Source: Saprospiraceae bacterium
Lineage (GTDB): Bacteria > Bacteroidota > Bacteroidia > Chitinophagales > Saprospiraceae
Assembly: GCA_029252685.1 (NCBI GenBank)
Contig: JAQXAY010000030.1
Location: 1-37,962, forward strand
Reading direction: 5' to 3'
DNA length: 37,962 nucleotides
How positions within the stretch are numbered: position 1 is the first letter of the stretch; the number at the start of each line of letters is the position of its first letter. A program made the position numbers and the translations under genes. Below the pieces are notes generated by a model. That model was not told the origin of the DNA. It was given only the letters and a program-made list of their open reading frames with translations, and did no database searches. Shown here in pieces: positions 26,349 to 36,762 of this stretch.

Positions 26349-26423
26349 TGTATTCAATCAATTTGAATATTCAAAAATCCACTTCTCCCCAAGTCAAAAA
26401 GACTCGGAATATAAGCGGTCTTC

Positions 26424-26687
26424 TTATTTCTTACCGCCGTGACCTCTGAATGAACGCGTTGGAGAAAATTCTCCCAACTTGTGTCCAACCATATTCTCTG
26501 TTACGTAAACAGGCACGAAAATTTTTCCGTTATGTACAGCTATAGTTTGTCCAACCATATCTGGAATAATAACTGAAGATCTCGACCAAGTTTTGATCGT
26601 GGTCTTTTTTGTGCTTTCTTTAGCTGCTGCAAGTTTCTTGAGTAGCTTGAAGAATACGTAAGGTCCTTTTTTTATCGATCTTGCCAT
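26424..26687 (-). CDS. rpsS: 30S ribosomal protein S19
   Basis: The 87-residue protein is S19: [77 protein letters not shown]19 is in the 30S head and binds 16S rRNA with S13. It sits between rplB and rplV as in standard S10 operons. Confidence 0.98.
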   Translation of the reverse strand: MARSIKKGPYVFFKLLKKLAAAKESTKKTTIKTWSRSSVIIPDMVGQTIAVHNGKIFVPVYVTENMVGHKLGEFSPTRSFRGHGGKK

Positions 26688-26715
26688 AAAGCAAATTTAT
26701 TTACTTATTTACAAA

Positions 26716-27549
<834 letters not shown>

Positions 27550-27610
27550 AATTTTTCAGTTATTAATTGTTATGAACTATCGCGGGCATTGACTAAACCC
27601 ACACAATTCA

Positions 27611-27907
27611 TTAAACATCACCATAAAAGTCAATTTCCTCTCCTGAACCAAGAGTAACCAATGCTTTCTTGAAGCTAGGTTTACGTCCTTTCAGGATACC
27701 GCTTCGCGTATTACGCGATTTAGCCTTTGCAGGCATGATTATTGTATTAACCGATTCGACGTTCACGCCATATTTTTCTTCAACGGCCTTCTTGATCTCA
27801 ATCTTGTTCACTTTTTTGTTTACAATAAAAGTGTACTGATTCAATCGCTCTGAAGTTCTCTCGGTCTTTTCCGTAATCCACGGTTTGATTAAGATATCCT
27901 TTGCCAT
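27611..27907 (-). CDS. rplW: 50S ribosomal protein L23
   Basis: The 98-residue protein is L23: MAKDILIKPWITEKTERTSE, then LNQYTFIVNKKVNKIEIKKA, VEEKYGVNVESVNTIIMPAK and a basic loop before KALVTLGSGEEIDFYGDV. L23 is at the tunnel exit and docks trigger factor and SRP. It is in the usual rplD-rplW-rplB order. Confidence 0.98.
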   Translation of the reverse strand: MAKDILIKPWITEKTERTSERLNQYTFIVNKKVNKIEIKKAVEEKYGVNVESVNTIIMPAKAKSRNTRSGILKGRKPSFKKALVTLGSGEEIDFYGDV

Positions 27908-27935
27908 TTTTTTCGATTTATAGCTTTATAAAAGC

Positions 27936-28562
27936 TTATGCAAAATCTTTTTTAATCACCTTCACTGAAGCTTCAGAAATGATCAGCGTATTTGAATTCA
28001 TAATTACATATGTATTCAAGTCTGCTGCACGCATTACAGATGCCTTCTGGATATTCCCACTAGAACGAAGTAAATTTACATCGTGCTCAGGAATAACGTG
28101 AAGTGTCTTTTTCCCATTCAAACCCAACGCCTTCAGCATAGAGTTATAAACAGATGTCTTAGGTGCTTCAAAAGCAGCGTCTTCAAGAACTATGATACTA
28201 CCACTACTTGCCTTAGCTGAAAGAGCTGAAAGACGAGCTAGGTTTTTAACCTTTTTGTTAAGGTCAAATCCATAGTTACGAGGCCTAGGACCGAACATAC
28301 GACCTCCACCTCTGAATACACCAGATTTGATGCTACCAGCACGAGCAGTACCCGTACCCTTCTGTTTCTTAATTTTTCGCGTAGAACCAACGATCTCGCC
28401 GCGTTCTTTCGCTTTGTGCGTTCCTTGACGTTGATTAGCCAAATACTGCTTTACTGCTAAATACACAGCATGCTCATTGGGCTCAACACCAAAGATGTTC
28501 TTAGGAAGTGTAACCGACTTTCCGGTTTTTTCTCCCTGAATATTTAAAACATCAAGTTTCAT
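27936..28562 (-). CDS. rplD: 50S ribosomal protein L4
   Basis: I start at the ATG at 28560-28562 (208 residues, MKLDVLNIQGEKTGKSVTLP); an ATG three codons upstream is less typical. The signatures are AVYLAVKQYLANQRQGTHKA, STRKIKKQKGTGTARAGSIK, GGGRMFGPRPRNYGFDLNKK (the tunnel loop) and the Rossmann-like C-terminal half. L4 lines the exit tunnel, and in E. coli it represses the S10 operon. Confidence 0.97.
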   Translation of the reverse strand: MKLDVLNIQGEKTGKSVTLPKNIFGVEPNEHAVYLAVKQYLANQRQGTHKAKERGEIVGSTRKIKKQKGTGTARAGSIKSGVFRGGGRMFGPRPRNYGFDLNKKVKNLARLSALSAKASSGSIIVLEDAAFEAPKTSVYNSMLKALGLNGKKTLHVIPEHDVNLLRSSGNIQKASVMRAADLNTYVIMNSNTLIISEASVKVIKKDFA

Positions 28563-28605
28563 CGCTGTCACTTTAAATAGTTAAGGAATAAGGTTCCCTT
28601 ACAAT

Positions 28606-29229
28606 TTATTTCTCAATAATCACATAAGATCCCTTGTGACCTGGTACTGCTCCTTTTAAAAGGACAATATTTTGATCTGGGAATACCTTTAATACTTCAA
28701 GGTTCTTAACTTTAACGCGGCTTCCACCCATACGTCCAGCCATTCGCATACCTTTGAATACTTTCGCAGGATATGAAGCTGCACCGATTGAACCCGGAGC
28801 ACGTTGTCTGTTATGCTGACCATGTGTAGCATCGTTAACACCTTTGAAACCATGACGTTTTACAACACCCTGGAATCCTTTACCTTTTGTAGTACCTACA
28901 GCATTAACTATATCACCATCTTGCAAAACCTCTTCCAAGGCTACGATGTCACCCAACTGCTTTTCTACTAAATCAAAATTGCGGAATTCCACAATTTTTC
29001 TTTTTGGTGTAGATTTTGCATTGTTGAAATGTCCCATCATCGCCTTGGTAGTGCGCTTTTCTTTGGCGTCATCGAAGCCCAACTGCATAGAGTTGTACCC
29101 GTCAGTATCTTCTGTCTTTACCTGAGTAACTGTGCATGGACCTGCCTGAACTACAGTACAAGCCACATTTCGACCTTTATTGTCGAAGATGCTAGTCATT
29201 CCGATTTTTCTACCAATAATACCGTTCAC
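28606..29229 (-). CDS. rplC: 50S ribosomal protein L3 (GTG start)
   Basis: The 207-residue protein is L3: [20 protein letters not shown] (2-21), [18 protein letters not shown], then [16 protein letters not shown], the [17 protein letters not shown] loop with [13 protein letters not shown]. Homology puts the start at 29227-29229, which is GTG; the two nearby ATG codons upstream are out of frame. L3 folds against the peptidyl-transferase centre. A 185-nt spacer separates it from rpsJ. Confidence 0.97.
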   Translation of the reverse strand: MNGIIGRKIGMTSIFDNKGRNVACTVVQAGPCTVTQVKTEDTDGYNSMQLGFDDAKEKRTTKAMMGHFNNAKSTPKRKIVEFRNFDLVEKQLGDIVALEEVLQDGDIVNAVGTTKGKGFQGVVKRHGFKGVNDATHGQHNRQRAPGSIGAASYPAKVFKGMRMAGRMGGSRVKVKNLEVLKVFPDQNIVLLKGAVPGHKGSYVIIEK

Positions 29230-29283
29230 GACATCATTTTTTTTGAACCGAGAACACCTGATTTTTGAACTTTTAAAACATGT

Positions 29284-29300
29284 TGGATCAGATTTGATCC
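29284..29300 (-). promoter_or_regulatory. Hairpin in the long rpsJ-rplC spacer
   Basis: GGATCA and TGATCC form a perfect 6-bp stem with a 4-nt loop, about 55 nt upstream of the rplC GTG. The 185-nt spacer (29230-29414) is the longest in the cluster. I see no TAnnTTTG element in it, so it is more likely an RNA leader than a promoter. Confidence 0.35.
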
Positions 29301-29414
29301 AGAATTTGTCTAAAGAGATTTATAAGGAAGGCTGACCGTCTATATATATCTCGTAAGTTCAAGAATGGTACCCGTGATTCGTTTAAAATAAAATTTTAAG
29401 CGTTGCCCGTCAGA

Positions 29415-29723
29415 TTAAGTTAACTTAACCTGGATATCCACTCCACTAGGAAGTTCCAATTTTGAAAGTGCGTCCACAGTTTTTTGCGTAGGAGTGAATA
29501 TTTCAATCAAACGCTTGTGTGTTCGCAATTGGAACTGCTCACGAGATTTCTTGTTTACGTGCGGAGAACGCAAAACGGTGAAAATCTCTTTCTTAGTGGG
29601 CAGCGGAATCGGTCCTGTTACAACAGCACCGCTGTTACGAACTGTTTTTACAATTTTCTCCGTTGACTTATCAACCAAATTATGGTCATAAGAACGAAGT
29701 TTAATACGGATTTTTTGATTCAT
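29415..29723 (-). CDS. rpsJ: 30S ribosomal protein S10
   Basis: The 102-residue protein is S10: [80 protein letters not shown], ending with the VDIQVKLT strand. S10 is in the 30S head and also acts as NusE in antitermination. It follows fusA by 90 nt, joining str and S10 blocks without tuf. Confidence 0.98.
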   Translation of the reverse strand: MNQKIRIKLRSYDHNLVDKSTEKIVKTVRNSGAVVTGPIPLPTKKEIFTVLRSPHVNKKSREQFQLRTHKRLIEIFTPTQKTVDALSKLELPSGVDIQVKLT

Positions 29724-29813
29724 AACCCTTTTATCAAACTTTTAAAAAAAATTTACATTAAATGAAGGATTGGGACTCATTTGCCCCAACCCTGTCTATC
29801 TTATATTTAAAGC

Positions 29814-31946
29814 TTACGCTTCAATACCTTTTGCTTTTTCAATTACATCTTTTGACACACTAGCCGGAGCTGGTGCGAAGTGTGAGAACTCCATAGTAGA
29901 GTTTGCACGACCAGAAGTAATTGTACGAAGTGCCGTTACATATCCGAACATTTCAGATAAAGGAACTTCTGCCTGGATAGAAATAGCTCCACCCGGACGT
30001 GTATCCTGACCTTGAGGTAATCCACGACGACGGTTAAGGTCACCAATTACACTACCTACATAATCATCAGGAGTTGTTACCTCAAGCTTCATGATCGGCT
30101 CAAGAATAACTGGTTTACATTGAGAAGCTGCAGACTTGAAACCTTCCTTAGCACAAAGCTCAAAGGCAATTGGCTTAGAATCGACTGCGTGCGTAGATCC
30201 ATCATAAAGACGAACTTTCATTGAATCCATCGCATATCCTGCAAGTACTCCGTTATCCATCATCGCTTGGAAACCCTTAACTATTGATGGGAAGAATTCT
30301 TTTGGAATTGAACCACCAACAATCTTGTTTACAAACTGAAGTCTAACTTTACCATCTTTGAAATCATCTGAGTCTAAGAACTCTTGATCAGCAGGTCCTA
30401 ATTCGAATTGCATATCGGCAAATAGACCTGAACCACCAGACTGCTTTTTCAAGCGCTCTCTGTGATCTACAGTGTTTGTAAGTGCCTCTTTGTAATTCAC
30501 CTGAGGTTGTCCTTGGTTACATTCAACCTTGAACTCTCTTCTAAGACGATCAACAATAATCTCAAGGTGAAGCTCACCCATACCAGAAATTACAGTTTGG
30601 TTTGTTTCTTCGTCGTAACGAACCTTGAACGTTGGATCCTCCTCTGAAAGTTTAGCTAATGCCATACCCAATTTGTCAACATCTTTCTGAGTCTTAGGCT
30701 CGATAGCGATACCGATAACTGGATCAGGGAAAGTCATTGATTCAAGAGCGATAGGATTGTCAAGGTCACAAAGTGTATCACCAGTTCTTAGGTCTTTGAA
30801 ACCTACACCTGCAGCAATATCACCCGCTTCTACTCTATCAATAGCGTTCTGCTTGTTAGAGTGCATCTGGAATAATCTCGAGATACGCTCTTTCTTGCCT
30901 GAACGTGAATTGTAAATGTAAGATCCAGCGTTTAATGCGCCAGAATAAACTCTGAAGAATGCCAAACGACCAACAAATGGATCTGTTGCAATCTTAAATG
31001 CAAGTGCTGCAAATGGATCTTCTACAGATGGCTTTCTTGTTTCAGCTTCCTCTGTTTTAGGATTGATACCTTCGATTGCCTCAACATCCATTGGAGAAGG
31101 TTGGAAACAACAAACAGCATCAAGTACAGCTTGTACACCTTTATTTTTAAAGGCAGTTCCACAGTACATTGGAGTAATACTCATGTCGATTACCGCTTTA
31201 CGAATTGCTGCACGAATCTCTTCAGCAGAAATTGAATCCGGATCATCGAAGAATTTCTCCATAAGCGTCTCATCATAATCAGCAACTGATTCTAATAAAA
31301 GCTCTCTTTTTTCCTCAACAGTTTCCTTTAAATCTTCAGGAATTGGAATTACTTCGTAAGTCATACCTCTGTCTTCCTCATTCCAAATGATTGCTTCATT
31401 CGTAACAAGATCAACAACACCACGATAAGTTTCTTCCGCACCAATAGGCACCTGCATTGGAATTGCGTTAGCACCTAATTTCTCTCTAACGTCTTTAACA
31501 ACATTAAAGAAGTCTGCACCAGAACGGTCCATTTTATTAACGAAACCAATTCTTGGAACTTTATATCTATCAGCTTGACGCCATACAGTCTCAGATTGAG
31601 GCTCAACACCAGAAACCGCACAAAAAAGAGCAACAACACCATCAAGTACGCGCAAAGAACGCTCTACTTCAACAGTAAAGTCAACGTGCCCTGGAGTATC
31701 AATGATATTAATTGAATATTCATCATCTTTCCACTTCCAGCTCGTTTTTGTTGCAGCAGACGTAATAGTAATACCACGCTCCTGCTCTTGCTCCATCCAG
31801 TCCATTGTTGCAGCACCATCGTGCACCTCACCAATCTTGTGAGACATACCTGTGTAGTACAGAATACGCTCTGTTGTTGTTGTCTTACCAGCATCAATGT
31901 GAGCGGCAATACCAATGTTTCTGGTGAATCTTAGATCCTTAGCCAT
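29814..31946 (-). CDS. fusA: Elongation factor G
   Basis: EF-G catalyses GTP-dependent translocation and, with RRF, ribosome recycling. The 710-residue protein has the G motifs [15 protein letters not shown] (15-29), the [10 protein letters not shown] switch I region, [20 protein letters not shown] and [10 protein letters not shown]. It also has the G'/II insertion and the C-terminal domains IV and V ([39 protein letters not shown]). It follows rpsG by 35 nt. The start ATG and full length match bacterial EF-G1. It is not possible to exclude a second, specialised EF-G elsewhere. Confidence 0.98.
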   Translation of the reverse strand: MAKDLRFTRNIGIAAHIDAGKTTTTERILYYTGMSHKIGEVHDGAATMDWMEQEQERGITITSAATKTSWKWKDDEYSINIIDTPGHVDFTVEVERSLRVLDGVVALFCAVSGVEPQSETVWRQADRYKVPRIGFVNKMDRSGADFFNVVKDVREKLGANAIPMQVPIGAEETYRGVVDLVTNEAIIWNEEDRGMTYEVIPIPEDLKETVEEKRELLLESVADYDETLMEKFFDDPDSISAEEIRAAIRKAVIDMSITPMYCGTAFKNKGVQAVLDAVCCFQPSPMDVEAIEGINPKTEEAETRKPSVEDPFAALAFKIATDPFVGRLAFFRVYSGALNAGSYIYNSRSGKKERISRLFQMHSNKQNAIDRVEAGDIAAGVGFKDLRTGDTLCDLDNPIALESMTFPDPVIGIAIEPKTQKDVDKLGMALAKLSEEDPTFKVRYDEETNQTVISGMGELHLEIIVDRLRREFKVECNQGQPQVNYKEALTNTVDHRERLKKQSGGSGLFADMQFELGPADQEFLDSDDFKDGKVRLQFVNKIVGGSIPKEFFPSIVKGFQAMMDNGVLAGYAMDSMKVRLYDGSTHAVDSKPIAFELCAKEGFKSAASQCKPVILEPIMKLEVTTPDDYVGSVIGDLNRRRGLPQGQDTRPGGAISIQAEVPLSEMFGYVTALRTITSGRANSTMEFSHFAPAPASVSKDVIEKAKGIEA

Positions 31947-31981
31947 AACTTAACCCTTAAAGGAATTTATTAATCTATTAA

Positions 31982-32449
31982 TTAAACTCTGAAGTGAGCA
32001 AATGCTCTATTTGATTCAGCCATCTTATGCGTATCTTCTTTACGCTTAACAGCTGCACCTTCATTTTTGCTTGCAGCAATGACTTCAGCAGCTAATCTCT
32101 CAGCCATACCTTTACCACTTCGCTGACGTGCAAATTTGATCATCCACTTCATACCGATTGAAATCTTGCGGGTAGCACGAATTTCAGTAGGAATCTGGAA
32201 TGTAGCACCACCAATTCTTCTTGAGCGAACCTCAACTTGTGGTATTACATTGTTCAATCCTTTCTTCCAAATTTCATGTTCCGGCTGGTCAGTACGTTCT
32301 TTAACGATTGCCATTGCATCATAAAACACCTTGAATGCTGTGGATTTTTTTCCATCAAGCATCATGTTATTTACAAACTGAGTCACCATAGTATCCTTAT
32401 ATATAGGATCTGGTGTGATAACTCGCATTTTAGGTTTTCTTTTTCTCAT
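31982..32449 (-). CDS. rpsG: 30S ribosomal protein S7
   Basis: The 155-residue protein is S7: [121 protein letters not shown]7 is the primary binder of the 16S 3' domain and lies at the E site. In E. coli it represses the str operon. It sits between rpsL and fusA. Confidence 0.98.
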   Translation of the reverse strand: MRKRKPKMRVITPDPIYKDTMVTQFVNNMMLDGKKSTAFKVFYDAMAIVKERTDQPEHEIWKKGLNNVIPQVEVRSRRIGGATFQIPTEIRATRKISIGMKWMIKFARQRSGKGMAERLAAEVIAASKNEGAAVKRKEDTHKMAESNRAFAHFRV

Positions 32450-32513
32450 TACTTTTTAAGATTAGCGGTTTCTATTTGAAACATAATTCATTAATTAGTT
32501 ACTACTTCCTAAA

Positions 32514-32888
32514 CTATTTTTTAGGACGTTTTGCACCATACTTCGAACGACTCTGAAGTCTATCAGCAACTCCTGCTGTATCCAAAGCACCACGTACGAT
32601 GGTATAACGTACACCCGGTAGATCTTTTACACGACCTCCACGAACAAGCACAATTGAGTGCTCTTGAAGATTGTGACCTTCTCCCGGAATGTAGGCAATC
32701 ACCTCAATACCGTTCGTCAAGCGCACCTTAGCAACCTTACGCAAAGCGGAGTTTGGCTTCTTTGGCGTCGTGGTATAAACACGAGTACATACTCCGCGTT
32801 TTTGCGGACAAGAATCCAAAGCTCTAGAATTACTCGTCACTACGACTTTCTTTCTCCCTTTGCGAACTAATTGGTTAATAGTTGGCAT
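32514..32888 (-). CDS. rpsL: 30S ribosomal protein S12
   Basis: The 124-residue protein is S12: [100 protein letters not shown]. The two lysines where streptomycin resistance mutations arise (TTPKKPNS and GGRVKDLPG) are wild type, and the Asp modified by RimO is present. S12 monitors decoding. It is the first gene of the cluster, about 95 nt behind a consensus promoter. Confidence 0.98.
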   Translation of the reverse strand: MPTINQLVRKGRKKVVVTSNSRALDSCPQKRGVCTRVYTTTPKKPNSALRKVAKVRLTNGIEVIAYIPGEGHNLQEHSIVLVRGGRVKDLPGVRYTIVRGALDTAGVADRLQSRSKYGAKRPKK

Positions 32889-32988
32889 CTGTTACACTTA
32901 TTTTATTTCAATTAATCAGTTTCTTTTCACCCCTGTCTCCAAGGGCTTCAGCATAATTCATAGAATAAACCATGTATTTTTGCAGGTG

Positions 32989-33020
32989 CAAAGGTATAAT
33001 TTATATCTTAGATTGACAAA
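32989..33020 (-). promoter_or_regulatory. Main promoter of the ribosomal-protein cluster (rpsL)
   Basis: On the minus strand, TTTG (33017-33020) is followed after 20 nt by TACCTTTG (32989-32996), a textbook Bacteroidota TTTG / TAnnTTTG promoter. The leader RNA of about 94 nt contains a short CCCT/AGGG hairpin before rpsL. Confidence 0.7.
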
Positions 33021-33173
33021 TAATGATGTAAAAAAATGTGCATCAATATTCTATGCCCCCGCAAAAAGACTTTTGACTTCAGTTCACTGAATTTCTAAAG
33101 ACCACAAAAATAGTCTATTTTGGCATGAATCAAAACGTTTCTTTACATTATTTAAACAAACGACTCAATCTAT

Positions 33174-33620
33174 ATGACAAACATAAAAATCAGAAAGATC
33201 AAAGCCTCAGAAATGCGAAAGGCCTATGAACTGGTTAGAGAATTAGCTATTTACGAAAAAGCGGAGGAATCTTTGACTATTGGCCTTGAGGAATATAACA
33301 AACAGTTTGAGGAACAGCTTTTTGATATACTTGTTGCAGAACATAATTCTTCTATAATAGGAATGGCATTATACTACCCTACATTCTCCACCTGGAAAGG
33401 AAAAATGATGTATCTAGAAGATTTTGTAGTCCAGGAAGCCTTCCGAAAAAGCGGAGTGGGCCAATTATTATTTGATGCCTTTTTAGAAGAAGCAAAAACA
33501 CAAGATTGCAAGCTAGTCAAATGGCAGGTATTAGACTGGAATGAACCTGCCATAAATTTTTACAAAAAGAACAATGCCACTATCGAAGACGAGTGGCTGA
33601 GTTGCAAAATATTTTTATAG
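33174..33620 (+). CDS. GNAT acetyltransferase, spermidine/spermine (diamine) N-acetyltransferase-like
   Basis: The 148-residue protein is a single GNAT domain close to the SSAT1/SSAT2 (diamine or thialysine N-acetyltransferase) subgroup. Its markers are YYPTFSTWKGKMMYLEDFVV (67-86), the acetyl-CoA loop RKSGVGQLL (compare RxxGxG), and the C-terminal DWNEPAINFYKKNNA, which is diagnostic of SSAT-type enzymes. It would move acetyl from acetyl-CoA to a polyamine or lysine analogue in the cytosol. The exact substrate is unknown. It stands alone on the plus strand, divergent from the rpsL promoter. Its TAG stop directly abuts the TAG of the opposing polyprenyl synthase gene. Confidence 0.85.
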   Translation: MTNIKIRKIKASEMRKAYELVRELAIYEKAEESLTIGLEEYNKQFEEQLFDILVAEHNSSIIGMALYYPTFSTWKGKMMYLEDFVVQEAFRKSGVGQLLFDAFLEEAKTQDCKLVKWQVLDWNEPAINFYKKNNATIEDEWLSCKIFL

Positions 33621-34595
33621 CTAAGCTTCTCTGCCCAAAAGGTATTCAGAAAGATCGTTAAACATGTTGATTTTTGGAAATCCTTCAAGCATATCATTTA
33701 GTGCTGCAGTAGCCTTTGCTCTGTATGAATTTTTAACTTCTTCGGCATATTCAAGAGCACCGTATTCAATAAATTTAGATTTCACAAGTTCGATCTTTGT
33801 AGACTCATCTAAACTACGATCATTAATCAGTGCTAAGAAATCTGCTGCTAGGTCTTTACTAAGATTTTCTAGGGTTTTTAAGACTAACAAAGTTTTCTTC
33901 CCTTGAACAATATCGCCACCTACCTTTTTACCAAACTTCTCGGGATCACCAAAACTATCTAAGATATCATCCTGTACCTGAAAAGCAAGTCCAACATTAA
34001 TCCCATAGGTATACATGGCCTTTGCTTGCTCTGGACTCGCATCTGCAAGCAGAGCTCCTATTTTCAATCCCGCGGCAAACAATACAGCGGTCTTCCACTC
34101 AATCATCTTCAAATACTCCGTTTCTGTAACATCAAGGCGCTCCTCAAAATCTACATCTAATTGTTGACCATGACAAACCAACTTTGCAGCATCATTGAAA
34201 CTCTTAATAATTTCTGCAAAATACTTATGGTCAGAATATTTAAATAAGAGTCCATAGCTCTGGATAAGCATTACATCACCAGACAAGATTCCTGTATTGA
34301 GATCGTAGCGTTTATGCACAGTATCCTTACCTCTCCTAAGAGGGGCTTCATCCATAATATCATCGTGAACCAATGTGAAATTATGAAAAACCTCTAATGC
34401 CATTGCAGCATCTTTTGCGTAGTCTAAATCTCCATTAAATGTATCTGTACTCATCAAAAGAGCAGTAGGTCTTAGGCGCTTGCCACCAAGTTTCATTATG
34501 TAATCAACCGGTTCATATAAGTTTGCCGGAAAGGCATTGAAGTCAGTTCCATGCAAGTTATCCGCAAAAACCTTCTGATACTTTAAAAATTCCAT
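33621..34595 (-). CDS. Short-chain polyprenyl diphosphate synthase (geranylgeranyl/farnesyl type)
   Basis: The 324-residue all-helical trans-prenyltransferase has GGKRLRP (37-43), the first Asp-rich motif DDIMD (78-82) with LRRG four residues later, and the second Asp-rich motif DDILD (209-213) with KKVGGDIVQGKKTLL. It condenses isopentenyl diphosphate onto allylic diphosphates. The first motif lacks the two-residue insert of bacterial farnesyl synthases, and there is an aromatic residue (F73) five positions before it. In characterised enzymes this usually limits the product to about C20; that is inference. It is the last gene of the thiolase-multifunctional protein unit (28-nt gap) and ends with TAG. 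Confidence 0.88.
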   Translation of the reverse strand: MEFLKYQKVFADNLHGTDFNAFPANLYEPVDYIMKLGGKRLRPTALLMSTDTFNGDLDYAKDAAMALEVFHNFTLVHDDIMDEAPLRRGKDTVHKRYDLNTGILSGDVMLIQSYGLLFKYSDHKYFAEIIKSFNDAAKLVCHGQQLDVDFEERLDVTETEYLKMIEWKTAVLFAAGLKIGALLADASPEQAKAMYTYGINVGLAFQVQDDILDSFGDPEKFGKKVGGDIVQGKKTLLVLKTLENLSKDLAADFLALINDRSLDESTKIELVKSKFIEYGALEYAEEVKNSYRAKATAALNDMLEGFPKINMFNDLSEYLLGREA

Positions 34596-34623
34596 ATTAC
34601 TAGTGATTGTTCAGTTTGTCTAT

Positions 34624-36750
34624 TTAGTCTACTTTTTCTACTTTTTCAAGCTGTAATTTATACAGTATAGAAGGAATAGAGAACCTTGGTCCATATTTTT
34701 CTTCTAGTTCTTTGCATCGATCCACAAAGGCATCTTTACCAAAATCATTAATATACTGCACAGCGCCCCCTTTAAATGCTGGAAATCCCCAACCATAAAT
34801 GGACCCTAAATTCGCTTCTTCTACAGAGGATATCACTTTCTCTTGGAGACACCAAAGTACCTCTATAACTTGTGCAATCATTAATCTTTCCTCTATATCA
34901 ATTGGATCAAAAGCAAGATCAGGCTTAAAATATTCTTTTAGCCCAGTCCAAAGCCTAAGGTCCTTATTATCATTCATTTCATAAAAGCCCAGCTCAGTCT
35001 TTCCGCCTTTCCTTCCCATTTCAAGCATTTGCTCGATAACATTTACAGCAGGATGCTGAATATATTTTGGTCCGTAAAGCTCAGCAGCTTGCTTCTCAAA
35101 CTTCAAGACAAGTTCAAGAGACAATCGATCTGCCAAAGATAAAGGACCAAAAGGCATACCAGTACCTTTGGCAACATTTTCAATCATGGAGGGAGGACAG
35201 CCTTCCATCAATAAACTCATCCCCTCCAATAAATAGGTATTTCTGACTCTTGAGACATAAAAACCCCAACCATCCTTTACAATGATTGGATACTTTTTAA
35301 TTGATTTTACAAAATCAAAAGCTTTAGCGACCGTCTCATCGCTGGTATGCTTCCCCTTGACAATCTCAACCATTTCTGTCTTATCTACTGGTGCAAAGAA
35401 ATGTAAACCTACAAATCGATCTGACATTTCTATACTATTAGACAATTTAGTAATAGGAATGGATATTGTATTTGAAGCTATTACAGCGTAGTCATCAAGT
35501 TGTGCTGCTGCTTCCTGAACAACTTGACTTTTAAGATGCTGATTTTCGAATACAGCCTCTATGACTAGGTCACATTGCTTAAAAGAGGCACTATCTTCCG
35601 TAGCGATGATGCCTTGCTCTAAGTCACCGCGCAGCGAAGCCGTAATTAAACCCTCCTCCTCCATTTCTATCAAACGATCTTTTACAAGATCAACGCCACG
35701 TTCTGCTATCAAACTTGATACATCTTTAAGTACAACCTCCATACCATTGATCAGACATTCGACAGCAATAGCAGTTCCCATGACACCAGCACCAATAATA
35801 CCTATTCTCCTTGATCTGAACTTACCAAATCCTTGGGGTCTATTGCACCCTCTAAAGATTTCATGCGCATCAAACCAAAGCGTCTTCATCATATTCTTGC
35901 AGGTCTTTGAAACCAACAATTCAGTAAAATAACGTGTCTCTATTTTGGAGGCTGTATCAAAATCAACTTTTGAACCTTCTGAAAGTACATTTAGTAACAC
36001 TTGAACGGCAGGATATTTTTGTTTGTACTTTTTCGCAACTTCGGCAGCTAGTAAACTAATCTTTTCTGCAATTCTAGGATGATGCGCTGAACCTCCAGGA
36101 ATTTGTCCCCCTTTTTCATCCCATACCTGAATCCCTTTAGGATTCTCTAAAATCCATTTTTTGGCATATTCCATCATTTCAGCCTCAGAATCTAGGATTT
36201 TATCAACTAAGCCTTCCTTTTTAGCCTCATGCACAGTATAGTACTTTGCCTTTTCTGCTACTCGAAATGCCTGTTCCAATCCTAAGGTCCACATCAATCG
36301 GATCATCCCACCATTACCAGGAATCAAACCTAATTTCGTTTGGGGAAGTCCCATTTTTATCTCTGCATTATCTACAGTTAGTCTATAGTGTGCGGCTAAG
36401 GCAAACTCAAAGCCCAATCCAAGAGTTGAACCGTTCATAGCTGCGACTACGGGAAGTCCAGGACGTTCCATATCTCTAAGCAACTTCTTAACCTTCTCTG
36501 TAAAATCAAAGATCTCCTTTGGATCTTCTGCTTCATACAGATAATCCAAATCGCCCCCATTGAGAAAGGTTCTTTTTGCAGAGGTAATAATAACGCCCTT
36601 CAACAGCCCTTTTTCGGCATCGTTTTTAAGTTGTACCACAACTGGAACGAAAGCTTCAATAATTTTATGATTAAGTACATTATGTTGTCTGCCATCCATA
36701 TCGAGTGTCAAAACAACTATACCATCTTTATCTTTTAAATATCTTATCAT
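34624..36750 (-). CDS. Fatty-acid oxidation multifunctional protein (enoyl-CoA hydratase / 3-hydroxyacyl-CoA dehydrogenase)
   Basis: The 708-residue protein matches the FadB/FadJ alpha subunit: an N-terminal crotonase domain (about 1-190), a linker, an NAD-binding 3-hydroxyacyl-CoA dehydrogenase domain (GIIGAGVMG, 317-325) and a C-terminal dehydrogenase pair. The dehydrogenase catalytic pair is H450 (GLHFFAPV) and E462. In the crotonase domain E115 (GFEFALA) is kept, but the position equal to E. coli FadB Glu139 is Gln137 (GLPQTKLGLIPG), so hydratase activity is in doubt. It follows the thiolase by 12 nt, so the two probably form a beta-oxidation complex. It may act in fatty-acid or amino-acid-derived acyl-CoA breakdown. 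Confidence 0.93.
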   Translation of the reverse strand: MIRYLKDKDGIVVLTLDMDGRQHNVLNHKIIEAFVPVVVQLKNDAEKGLLKGVIITSAKRTFLNGGDLDYLYEAEDPKEIFDFTEKVKKLLRDMERPGLPVVAAMNGSTLGLGFEFALAAHYRLTVDNAEIKMGLPQTKLGLIPGNGGMIRLMWTLGLEQAFRVAEKAKYYTVHEAKKEGLVDKILDSEAEMMEYAKKWILENPKGIQVWDEKGGQIPGGSAHHPRIAEKISLLAAEVAKKYKQKYPAVQVLLNVLSEGSKVDFDTASKIETRYFTELLVSKTCKNMMKTLWFDAHEIFRGCNRPQGFGKFRSRRIGIIGAGVMGTAIAVECLINGMEVVLKDVSSLIAERGVDLVKDRLIEMEEEGLITASLRGDLEQGIIATEDSASFKQCDLVIEAVFENQHLKSQVVQEAAAQLDDYAVIASNTISIPITKLSNSIEMSDRFVGLHFFAPVDKTEMVEIVKGKHTSDETVAKAFDFVKSIKKYPIIVKDGWGFYVSRVRNTYLLEGMSLLMEGCPPSMIENVAKGTGMPFGPLSLADRLSLELVLKFEKQAAELYGPKYIQHPAVNVIEQMLEMGRKGGKTELGFYEMNDNKDLRLWTGLKEYFKPDLAFDPIDIEERLMIAQVIEVLWCLQEKVISSVEEANLGSIYGWGFPAFKGGAVQYINDFGKDAFVDRCKELEEKYGPRFSIPSILYKLQLEKVEKVD

Positions 36751-36762
36751 GAAGTCAAGCTA

